Positions 1-6,916 of a stretch of 40,600 bases of DNA are shown here, piece after piece (position 1 is the stretch's first letter; the number at the start of each line of letters is the position of its first letter). The DNA comes from a virus, in the IMG/VR virus record IMGVR_UViG_3300037071_001883, positions 1 to 40,600 of that record; one strand, written 5' to 3'. The notes beneath the pieces were generated by a model. That model searched no databases. It was not told where the DNA came from and was given only the letters and a program-made list of their open reading frames with translations. The position numbers were made by a program, and so were the translations under genes.

Positions 1-1
1 A

Positions 2-520
2 GAGATCGACAGCGGCCTCACATCTGGGCGAGTCACCTTTGCTACAACCTCCGGGCAGCTTACCGACGACGCTGATATGACCTTCGCCACGGACACTCTG
101 ACCGTGACGAAGATCGTCGCCTCGACCAGCCTTGCCGTGGCTGCGGGTGCGGCGATTACGGAACTGGAGAGAACCGCCAGCGGGACCTATACCCCTACGC
201 TCACCAATGTGACGAACGTGTCCGCCTCGACCGCATTCCAGGCTCAGTATATGCGGGTGGGGAATACGGTGACTGTTTCGAGCAAGGTAGAGGTGGACCC
301 CACAGCTGCGGGGCTGGTTCAGCTTGGCATCTCTCTTCCGATTGCTTCTAATCTCGGCGCAGAAGAGGAATGCTGTGGGACCGCTTGTGCCCCCGGAATT
401 GCGGGGCAGTCTGCGGCGATCTTGGGCGATACGGGGAACGACCGGGCTGAGATGGAGTGGATCGCGGTGGATGTCACTAACCAGCGCATGGCATATACCT
501 TCACGTACAAAATTACCTAG
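2..520 (+). CDS. Tail fibre / appendage protein, C-terminal part (5' end outside window)
   Basis: The frame is open from the first bases of the window and ends at TAG 518-520, so only the last 172 residues are present. The stretch rich in SGxVTF, GQLTDD and MTF is the repeated beta-structure wording common in phage tail fibres and appendages. The last ~110 residues (SGTYTPTLTNVTN, a YMRVGNTVTVS strand, LGISLPIAS, then NDRAEMEW and TFTY) match a widespread C-terminal tail-fibre domain. Family assignment is from memory of these motifs. It lies directly upstream of the ejection-protein genes, as expected for a podovirus tail module. A copy of the dispersed GGGCGAGT octamer is at 26-33. Confidence 0.85.
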   Translation, partial: EIDSGLTSGRVTFATTSGQLTDDADMTFATDTLTVTKIVASTSLAVAAGAAITELERTASGTYTPTLTNVTNVSASTAFQAQYMRVGNTVTVSSKVEVDPTAAGLVQLGISLPIASNLGAEEECCGTACAPGIAGQSAAILGDTGNDRAEMEWIAVDVTNQRMAYTFTYKIT

Positions 521-527
521 GAGCCCT

Positions 528-845
528 ATGGCGACGAAACCGCAGGCGAAGGCGGCGATCGACTCGGCCGCCACGGCTGTTAAGGCGGATATCGACAACA
601 TCCTCCCAGTGGGGGTGAATATCTCAGATGGGAAGATCGAATTTGGCCCCATGAAGTGGTACATAAAACTACTCGCGGCAGACGCCACCACAGCCGAGGC
701 ATGGACCGCTACTATGGAAGCCAATCTGGCCGCGGCGGGGAGGCAATTTAGGACTCGCCGAGAAGGGTTTTACGTGGATACAGAGAAGGAGAACGTCATC
801 ACAATCGCAACCACACTAGCCATTTACCAGATCACGGGATTTTAG
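528..845 (+). CDS. Small tail-associated protein, function unknown
   Basis: A 105-residue protein begins at ATG 528. The AGGAG in front of it overlaps the fibre stop (cctaggagcc). The N-terminal third is Ala/Lys-rich and helical (KPQAKAAIDSAATAVKADID). The rest is mixed alpha/beta with an aromatic patch (GPMKWYIKL). No family is recognised. The 7-nt spacing after the fibre gene and the following ejection genes suggest a virion or assembly role, possibly a fibre chaperone; that is inference only. Confidence 0.75.
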   Translation: MATKPQAKAAIDSAATAVKADIDNILPVGVNISDGKIEFGPMKWYIKLLAADATTAEAWTATMEANLAAAGRQFRTRREGFYVDTEKENVITIATTLAIYQITGF

Positions 846-853
846 GCTATAAT
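824..853 (+). promoter_or_regulatory. Sigma70-like promoter candidate before the ejection genes
   Basis: There is a perfect TATAAT at 848-853, with TTACCA (4 of 6 matches to TTGACA) 18 bp upstream at 824-829. It overlaps the end of the preceding gene and lies 23 bp before the next ATG, which has its own AGGAGGG site. It could give extra late transcription of the internal virion genes. No transcript evidence is available here. Confidence 0.45.
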
Positions 854-876
854 CTAATTCTCACAGGAGGGCAAGG

Positions 877-1446
877 ATGCCATTTCCTCTAGCAGCAGTC
901 GGAGCAGGACTAGGCGCGCTCGGCGGCCTATTCGGCGGCGGGAACAAGGGGCCGACTGGACTCGACGCGAAGACTCTCTCGCGCCTATTCGGCACGGGAG
1001 CCCTTGGCGGCGACATCACCCAGCTCTATCAACTCCTCTCCCGCTCGCCCCAGTTCCAGCAGATGATGCTCCAGAATTCCATCCAAGGGCAGCAATTCCA
1101 AGGAGACCTCTCGGCAGGACTCGCCCAGCGCGGGCTGAACACAAGTGGGATTGGGACAATCGCCAATGCCGCGGGGCAGTCCGCGATTTCCTCTGGCGAG
1201 CTAGGGCTTCGCGGCGGACTATTCGGCACCGCAGGCAATCTCGCCCAGCAGAATCTCATGCAGCGTCTCCAGTCCTACACCCAGGGCCGACTTGGGCAGC
1301 CTAACCAGCCCTCGTTCCTTAGCCAGATCGGCGGAGACCTGCTGGGGTCAAGTATTCCTAGCCTATTTAAAACAGGCCAGAAGGGAGGAAGCACATATGG
1401 CTCGCCAGCACTGGGTAATCTACCTGGCATATTTGGTGGGGGTTAA
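877..1446 (+). CDS. Internal virion / DNA ejection protein, small (gp14-like position)
   Basis: This 189-residue protein starts at ATG 877 after a strong AGGAGGG. The N-terminus is a hydrophobic Gly/Ala segment (AAVGAGLGALGGLFGGG), and the centre is Gln-rich and helical (FQQMMLQNSIQGQQFQ). That composition is typical of small podovirus ejection proteins that insert in the cell envelope. It heads a set of three overlapping genes of rising size, the same order as T7 genes 14, 15 and 16. The role is inferred from composition and order; no diagnostic domain was recognised. Its stop overlaps the next start (TAATG). Confidence 0.65.
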   Translation: MPFPLAAVGAGLGALGGLFGGGNKGPTGLDAKTLSRLFGTGALGGDITQLYQLLSRSPQFQQMMLQNSIQGQQFQGDLSAGLAQRGLNTSGIGTIANAAGQSAISSGELGLRGGLFGTAGNLAQQNLMQRLQSYTQGRLGQPNQPSFLSQIGGDLLGSSIPSLFKTGQKGGSTYGSPALGNLPGIFGGG

Positions 1447-2474
1447 TGATGCCCGAGACCTCCTACACGACAGACCCTAGCGAAGCCATCAAGCGGCGAT
1501 TCTCCGTCTCTACGTCTGGCACCTCGGGCGAGCCGGGGAGTCCTGTCGAGATTCCTCCCATTAACACAGCCGACTTGGCGAGCCAGCCTATCCCACAGAC
1601 TGGGCCGAGCCCGGAAGAGATCGCGGCATTCTATCAGCCCATCCTCGACCAGATTCAGAACGAGGCAGTTCCTCTGTCTCGCCCGGTTCCGGCCGAGATT
1701 TCTCCCACTGGGACTTTTCTCGGTCTACTCGCAGGCAATCTCGCTACAACCTTCACGAACAATCCCGCCTTCGCCCAGCAAGCCCAGAGGGAACTCGCCC
1801 AGCAGCAGCAACAGCGGCAGGCGATTCAGGAGCAGAATTACGCGGACGAGCTCGCTTTCTCGGCGGAGAAGAGGAACAAGCTTATCTCGATCCGCGGGAA
1901 GATTCTGGAGACCCAACTCGATAAGGCGATCGCAGATGGGAACCAGGAGCAGGCCCTCGCCATCTCGACCGAACTCGGGAAGATGCAGGAGGGTCTCAAG
2001 CGAGAGTCCCAGCGTCAGGAAGCCCAGCAGCGCCAGGCACTCATTCAGGAAGAGGGCCGCCAGCAGAGACTCACCAATGCCCAGAAGGCCACGCTCACAG
2101 CTGAAGAGGAGAAGTCCGCGGCGAGCAAGCCCCTCACGACCAAGCAGTATCTTGACGCCCGGAATGCTGTGGCGAGGAATAAGGAACTCGACGAGCAGAC
2201 AGTCAGTCGATGGAAGATTAGGGGTATCACTCTCCCATTTGGTCCCCGCTCTGCCACGCCCACCGAGCGCGAGGAGCAGATGGAGCAGATTGACGTGGCG
2301 ACCATCAAGAATGGGGAACCTACAGCAGTTAATGCGGCCAAGGCAAATCTCAAGCGGTCAATTGCGAAGCGGCTAGATGTTCTTGGGAAGCCTGTCACAG
2401 CGGAGATACTTGAGAGCATCCGGGTGGAGCTTGAAAATTACGGGCTGACCCCAGCGGATGTTCGAGATAAGTAA
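1446..2474 (+). CDS. Internal virion protein, medium (gp15-like position)
   Basis: A 342-residue protein starts at ATG 1446 (or the adjacent ATG 1449), sharing a base with the upstream stop. The first ~90 residues are Pro/Ser-rich and probably disordered. Residues ~100-240 are strongly Gln/Glu/Lys/Arg-rich with long helical or coiled-coil character (AQQAQRELAQQQQQRQ). The C-terminus is a compact helical region. Position between a small Gly-rich and a very large membrane-active protein suggests the middle ejection protein of a podovirus. No enzyme motif is visible. It overlaps the next gene by one base (TAATG). Confidence 0.6.
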   Translation: MMPETSYTTDPSEAIKRRFSVSTSGTSGEPGSPVEIPPINTADLASQPIPQTGPSPEEIAAFYQPILDQIQNEAVPLSRPVPAEISPTGTFLGLLAGNLATTFTNNPAFAQQAQRELAQQQQQRQAIQEQNYADELAFSAEKRNKLISIRGKILETQLDKAIADGNQEQALAISTELGKMQEGLKRESQRQEAQQRQALIQEEGRQQRLTNAQKATLTAEEEKSAASKPLTTKQYLDARNAVARNKELDEQTVSRWKIRGITLPFGPRSATPTEREEQMEQIDVATIKNGEPTAVNAAKANLKRSIAKRLDVLGKPVTAEILESIRVELENYGLTPADVRDK

Positions 2475-5368
2475 TGCCAAATCTCGACGACTACTTCGCC
2501 GACTCTCTAGCCTCCCCAAAAGCGCAGGAAGCCCCGCCACCTACTCCAACTGAAACTTCGGTAACTGGGCTAGATGCTTACTTTCAGGATGCTCCCCCCT
2601 CGGGCGAGCCAGTCCGCCCTCAGTTAAGCGCCACTCCGCCTAACCCCCTCGAATCCATCGCTACTGACTTCTACGAGGGCGCGACGGGGCCGTTTGTTGG
2701 GGCGTGGCACGCGGGAATGGGACTTCTGGCGGATCCTGCGATTGGGGTATTTCCTGCCGCCGAGCAAGACGCCCACCTGAAACGAGCGGAGGAATTAGGA
2801 TGGAAAGGAGCGGCGTTCTGGGGAGGCCTTCTTGCTGGGGGAGGAGCAGCCAGCCTCGGAAGGGGATTCCTAGCCAAGTCTGTCCTAGGTGGTGCCGCAG
2901 GAGCGGGGGCCTTTGAGACAGCAAAACATACGCCAGCCGTGATTCATCAGGAGTTATCGCCCGTCGATGCGGCCAAGGAAATCGGCACGGCCACCGCATA
3001 CGGCGCTCTCTTCGGCGGGGCATTAGGGGCGATTCCAGGTGCGGCGAAGGTCGCGGGCAAAACGATAGGTGGCACCGGACGGTTCACCGGCTCGGTAGCA
3101 AACAAGATCATAGATGTGACTCCTGGTGGACCGCAGATGCGGGAAGGAGCGAGTAAGTTCTACCGCGATCACTTTGCTGTTAACTGGGATAAGTTTTTTA
3201 CGAGCGGGCAGGAGCTTCTTAAGAAAGTCCAACTGGCTCCCCTGGCGATGCAACTCCGTATGGCCTCCTCGGTAGCCGCCCTCACGGGCGGGAAGTGGAA
3301 TGCAGACTTCGCAAAAAACGTAGGATGGATCGGTCGTACAAAGCTGCCGGGAGCGATGACTGATGAGGAGATACGTCAAACGGCATTCCTGATGATTGGT
3401 CGCAACATGCACGAAGTAACACCAGGGACAGCCATTCCTGGCTTCCCGCAAAAAGTTGTAAATGCGGCGATCGGCGAAGCTCGTCGGCTACGTGAAATAG
3501 GTCTTCGCCTACAACGCGCTGGAGTACAGGTATTCGATCCAGAGTCGGGGAACTCACACACATTCATCCTCCGCAAGGATTACGGAATTCCTATCCGGTA
3601 CAATAATCCCGACGCCTATAGAGTAAATGGGGAATTCCGGGAAGCGGGGCTCTCTAAGGTTAAGCAAAAGCTGGACATGACCACGGAGCGCGCCGAGGAG
3701 TGGTTGGATTCTTTCGCCGATCGCCTCCAGGCGGAGCAGGATGGCATCGTTTCTGGGCAACCCATAAGTGCCGGTACGAACCACTTCATGATGGGCCGCT
3801 CCCTTGAACTTCCTGGGTACGAGACTGACCTTCGGGACATTCTTCCGCAATACTACGAGTACGCTGCGAGGCGTCTGAGTAATCATGTCTTCTTCGGTCC
3901 CGTCTCAAAGGTTGAGGACGCCACTCGCCAAGCCGTCCAGCAAGAGCTATTCGCTCCCGAGCAGATCGCAAACCAGCAAGCTGCCGCACAGACCGCCTCG
4001 CCCCAGGCGGAGCAGATGTTCATTGAGGGGTTCAAGAATGTCAAGGGAAGAGGCATTCCCAAAGAACCCGTGGAAAGGAAGTTAACCGCCGCACAAACCG
4101 TCCGCGCTCGCCAAGAACGGGCCATGAAAGAAGTACGCCGGGAATATGGAATTGAGCAACGCTATCCAAGAGCATTCTCCCAGCTCGAACAGGTCGAAGA
4201 CCCTCAATACAAATCTCTCGCAACCCGGATCGTCCGTCGTCAGCTTGGCTCAATCGACCGTCCCACTGTTGGCGAGGGCCTGTGGCGCAAGGCCGCTCAG
4301 TTTGAAGTTGTGACCAAGCTCGCCCTGGGCGCAATTGCCCAGCCGAGCCAGATCTTATCTGCTGTCACCCGCACGGGCTACCGCGGGGCGATTAAGAATC
4401 TCTTCCGGACCCTCTCGGGCGATCCCGAGGCGATGGATTTTGCCCTCCGCTCGGGAGTTATCCTTCGTGGCGTGGTGCGTCATGCCGAGCAATCTCTTAC
4501 TGGTGGATCGACGGACTTTCTTGAGAAGGTCTTCTTCACTCAGGCAGACATGAAATCGAGAATCTTTGGAGCACTCCAGGGAGCCTCTTTTGCAGAACAC
4601 CAAGCTCAAAAACTTTACTCCCTATCCCGCGCCGGAACTCCCCAAGCCCGCGCCCAAGCAGCCAGAATTGAGCAGCGGCTTGTTGCCCTGGGGCTGGATA
4701 CCAAAGAGATCGTACAAAATGGCGGTCAGCTCTCCCAAGAACAACTCCTACGGGCAGCCCAGAAGGTGTCCTCAGATGTGAATTTCTGGGGAGACGCTCT
4801 AAGCCTACCCGAGTTCTTCCGCTCTCCGGCCGGACGCTATCTGACAATGTTCAAGTCCTTCGGCTTCCAGCAGGGGAAACTATTCAAGGATACCATCGCC
4901 AAGCCCGCTGCGGACTGGCTCGCCAGCGACGGGAAGCGGGGGGACATCGGCCCCATGCTCCGGTTCGCCACGCTGACCCCACTGGGCGGGGAGATCATCG
5001 CGGATGTGAAGAAGTTCGCCCGCGGGAAGGATCCTCGCCGAACGGACCGAGCCTTGGCCGAGCGGGTCTTCGAGAATATCTCTAATGGCGCGGGTTTTGG
5101 ACTCGCCGCAGACGCGCTCGAATCTACCAAGTACGGCCTCTCTGGGACTCTTGGCTGGGCTGGCGGTCCCATCGTGTCCGAGGCAGGTAAACTCGCCACG
5201 AACGTAGCCGCCGCTGGGCGAGGCAACCCGAGAGCTCTGGCGAAGCAGACGATTGAAGCCATCATTCCTGGGGCGGTTGGACTCGCCGCACCCAGGCTGG
5301 CTCCGGCTGTGGCTGCTGCCGCCCCGGCCGTATCGAACCTCCTCCTCCCTCCGGAGAAGAAAAGATGA
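2474..5368 (+). CDS. Large internal virion / ejection protein (gp16-like position)
   Basis: A 964-residue protein that would enter the cell with the DNA. The N-terminal ~80 residues are Pro-rich with two similar short motifs (LDDYFADS and LDAYFQDA), perhaps a docking repeat. Residues ~90-210 are alternating Gly/Ala-rich hydrophobic helices (GLLAGGGAASLGRGF, GALFGGALGAIPGAA), plausible membrane-inserting segments. The middle and C-terminal parts are helical and charged. No lytic transglycosylase motif (Glu-Ser plus GLMQ) was seen, so any peptidoglycan activity must come from elsewhere. The C-terminal ~60 residues are again Ala/Pro-rich and hydrophobic. The stop overlaps the next start (ATGA). 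Confidence 0.65.
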   Translation: MPNLDDYFADSLASPKAQEAPPPTPTETSVTGLDAYFQDAPPSGEPVRPQLSATPPNPLESIATDFYEGATGPFVGAWHAGMGLLADPAIGVFPAAEQDAHLKRAEELGWKGAAFWGGLLAGGGAASLGRGFLAKSVLGGAAGAGAFETAKHTPAVIHQELSPVDAAKEIGTATAYGALFGGALGAIPGAAKVAGKTIGGTGRFTGSVANKIIDVTPGGPQMREGASKFYRDHFAVNWDKFFTSGQELLKKVQLAPLAMQLRMASSVAALTGGKWNADFAKNVGWIGRTKLPGAMTDEEIRQTAFLMIGRNMHEVTPGTAIPGFPQKVVNAAIGEARRLREIGLRLQRAGVQVFDPESGNSHTFILRKDYGIPIRYNNPDAYRVNGEFREAGLSKVKQKLDMTTERAEEWLDSFADRLQAEQDGIVSGQPISAGTNHFMMGRSLELPGYETDLRDILPQYYEYAARRLSNHVFFGPVSKVEDATRQAVQQELFAPEQIANQQAAAQTASPQAEQMFIEGFKNVKGRGIPKEPVERKLTAAQTVRARQERAMKEVRREYGIEQRYPRAFSQLEQVEDPQYKSLATRIVRRQLGSIDRPTVGEGLWRKAAQFEVVTKLALGAIAQPSQILSAVTRTGYRGAIKNLFRTLSGDPEAMDFALRSGVILRGVVRHAEQSLTGGSTDFLEKVFFTQADMKSRIFGALQGASFAEHQAQKLYSLSRAGTPQARAQAARIEQRLVALGLDTKEIVQNGGQLSQEQLLRAAQKVSSDVNFWGDALSLPEFFRSPAGRYLTMFKSFGFQQGKLFKDTIAKPAADWLASDGKRGDIGPMLRFATLTPLGGEIIADVKKFARGKDPRRTDRALAERVFENISNGAGFGLAADALESTKYGLSGTLGWAGGPIVSEAGKLATNVAAAGRGNPRALAKQTIEAIIPGAVGLAAPRLAPAVAAAAPAVSNLLLPPEKKR

Positions 5369-5604
5369 CTAAGAAGAACGGAGAAACTCTTGCGGTTTGG
5401 GGCCGATTCGCTCTGGAAGTTGGTATAATTATGGCTACGATCTTCGCCGCCTACGGGGGGATCGACAAGCGGCTGGCTGTGATCGAATCCAAGGTCAATG
5501 CCGCGAACGAGGCCCAAAAGGATTGGGCGACCAAGGCGACCGTGGACGACCTTCGTCGGCGGCTCGAACGACTCGAACAAGGAGGTTCGCGTGGTAGACT
5601 TTAG
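5365..5604 (+). CDS. Small single-span membrane protein with coiled coil (lysis-associated candidate)
   Basis: A 79-residue protein. One hydrophobic segment (residues ~14-30) is followed by a helical, charged tail (KRLAVIESKVNAANE and DDLRRRLERLEQ) typical of a coiled coil. This layout fits an i-spanin-like or XhlA-like accessory lysis protein. It is translationally coupled to the large ejection protein (ATGA) and overlaps the holin-like gene. No matching o-spanin is adjacent. The assignment is by topology and context only. Confidence 0.55.
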   Translation: MTKKNGETLAVWGRFALEVGIIMATIFAAYGGIDKRLAVIESKVNAANEAQKDWATKATVDDLRRRLERLEQGGSRGRL

Positions 5605-5869
5605 CCTCATCACAGTAATCGGTATGGCCGTGGCCCTCGTCGTGGGCAAGGTTCTCAAGGAGAACATCGCGGTCAAGAACAAGCTCATTCCCTGGGCGAC
5701 CCTGCTCATCTCGATCCTCACGCAGATTTTCGAGGCAACCCCAGCTGTCGCAGGATTCTCCCTTGGAGGCTTTCTCGGGGGATCGTTTGGACAGTTTGTT
5801 GTGCAGACGCTTGCACAGTGGTTGCTGACGACAGGAACCCACTCGACTGTGAAAAACCTCTCCCAGTAG
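5591..5869 (+). CDS. Holin-like two-span membrane protein
   Basis: A 92-residue protein. The start chosen is GTG 5591 because AAGGAGG lies at 5579-5585 with ideal spacing; in-frame codons further upstream lack such a site. There are two hydrophobic spans (residues ~4-20 and ~31-45) separated by a Lys-rich linker, then a Gly-rich amphipathic stretch (FSLGGFLGGSFGQF) and a polar C-terminus. Size and topology fit a class II-like holin. It is the last rightward gene before the convergent terminator, and the endolysin candidate lies just beyond on the opposite strand. Confidence 0.6.
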   Translation: MVDFSLITVIGMAVALVVGKVLKENIAVKNKLIPWATLLISILTQIFEATPAVAGFSLGGFLGGSFGQFVVQTLAQWLLTTGTHSTVKNLSQ

Positions 5870-5897
5870 AGAGTTGCGGGTAGTAGAAGTGAGACAT

Positions 5898-5952
5898 AAA
5901 ATCTCTCGCAGAGAAGAATGGTGAAGAAAATCTCTGCGAGAGAATTCTTTTT
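5898..5952. terminator. Bidirectional intrinsic terminator between convergent operons
   Basis: There is a perfect 13-bp inverted repeat: TCTCTCGCAGAGA at 5902-5914 and its complement TCTCTGCGAGAGA at 5931-5943, with a 16-nt A-rich loop. On the plus strand the stem is followed by attcttttt; on the minus strand it is followed by a short T run (complement of 5898-5901). It sits between the last rightward gene (stop 5867-5869) and the last leftward gene (stop at 5959), where a terminator serving both directions is expected. Confidence 0.88.
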
Positions 5953-5958
5953 GCTGGG

Positions 5959-6339
5959 CTAGTAGAGCCACGCAACCTGCGGAGGTTTGCTGGTATCCGC
6001 GTCCAGATGAACGAAGCCCTTGGCGATGCCGATACGCGAGATTCCCACGTTGAGAGCGGCTTGTAGGATAAGGAATCGTAGTCGAGACTCTCGACAGGCA
6101 ATATCGACTCCGAGGCCGTCTGTATGAGCTGACGAATCGACCCCACCGACCTCGGCATTGTGTTCATCGCTCCTCCACCCGCTCAGGACTATCAGGGGTC
6201 GGCCAATCGTCGAGCGGATCGAGTCCAGCTTGCTCACGATCTCCCATTGCATCTTCTCCGCTGCCGTCCCCAGTTGGTCGGGCGAGTCGAACTCGCTCGG
6301 GCGGAAGTGCTTGATCTGGCTCCATTCGGCTTTCGTCAT
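5959..6339 (-). CDS. Endolysin: M15-family peptidase (L-alanyl-D-glutamate / D-Ala-D-Ala type)
   Basis: A 126-residue zinc peptidase that would cut the peptide part of peptidoglycan at lysis. The M15 signature SxHxxGxxxD is present, with His72 and Asp79 (SAHTDGLGVD), and the third zinc ligand is His111 (FVHLDAD). The upstream GWRSDEHN is also typical. The N-terminus (HFRPSEFDSPD) matches the usual family start, and AAGGAGG sits just before ATG 6339, so the start is firm even though it lies inside the preceding ORF. There is no signal peptide, so a holin would be needed for release. Confidence 0.9.
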   Translation of the reverse strand: MTKAEWSQIKHFRPSEFDSPDQLGTAAEKMQWEIVSKLDSIRSTIGRPLIVLSGWRSDEHNAEVGGVDSSAHTDGLGVDIACRESRLRFLILQAALNVGISRIGIAKGFVHLDADTSKPPQVAWLY

Positions 6340-6916
6340 TTTGCGCCTCCTTGCGCTGTCTTGCTCTTATGTTCCCCTTGTCTCCGTTCCAGTCTCGGTA
6401 GTGCCATCCATGTTTTGCGATGTAGTCCTGCCGTGTGATGAAGGCGACAAACTTGGCGATTCGCTCTGCGGCTGGGAGTCTCCGGTTGAGAGAGCATGCA
6501 TCCCATAAAGCATCGAGTACGCTATATGCCTCAGAAAATGTGGTGACTGCTTCCAAGTTCCCAGCGCGTATGGCTCGCAACCTAGCTTGAAAAAACGCCA
6601 CAATTGCATCTCTCTCCCGCATGAACGTTTGAACCTCACGCTTCTCCTTCCAGTCGGCGGGCTTGAACTTCCTGAGCAGCCCCTCCTTGTAGAGGCCCTT
6701 TCGGATGTAATGCGGCAGGCACGCCTGGCCTTCCCAGACTGGATCACCGCAGAGGATGGTTCGAGCTCGGTCTAGGCAGAAGCGGCAAGTTGCGGGGACA
6801 GTTTCTCCATCTGGCCCCAGTTGGGTCCTATCTTCATATCTACGGGCACTCGGAATCCCGGCCCGATCTGTGGAAATTCTGTCTCTAGTACCTCGCGTAA
6901 GCCGCCAAGTAGGCAT
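6164..6916 (-). CDS. Hypothetical Cys-containing protein overlapping polymerase and endolysin
   Basis: An open frame of 250 codons from ATG 6916 that overlaps the polymerase 3' end by 145 nt and the endolysin 5' end by 176 nt. The central part (residues ~43-170) is protein-like: a CRFC...C...C cluster followed by a charged helical region with RERDAIVAFFQARLR. There is no ATG, GTG or TTG between the polymerase stop and the Cys cluster, so the true start is either ATG 6916 or a rare codon. The last ~60 residues are low-complexity and Pro/Asp-rich, as expected of double-coding sequence. Family not recognised. Confidence 0.6.
   Translation of the reverse strand: MPTWRLTRGTRDRISTDRAGIPSARRYEDRTQLGPDGETVPATCRFCLDRARTILCGDPVWEGQACLPHYIRKGLYKEGLLRKFKPADWKEKREVQTFMRERDAIVAFFQARLRAIRAGNLEAVTTFSEAYSVLDALWDACSLNRRLPAAERIAKFVAFITRQDYIAKHGWHYRDWNGDKGNIRARQRKEAQNDESRMEPDQALPPERVRLARPTGDGSGEDAMGDREQAGLDPLDDWPTPDSPERVEER

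Noticed and set aside
4837-5721. Long minus-strand open frame of ~294 codons opposite the large ejection protein
   Set aside because: It lies antisense to two well-supported genes, has Arg/Ser/Pro-rich content and no ribosome site; an antisense shadow of GC-rich codons.
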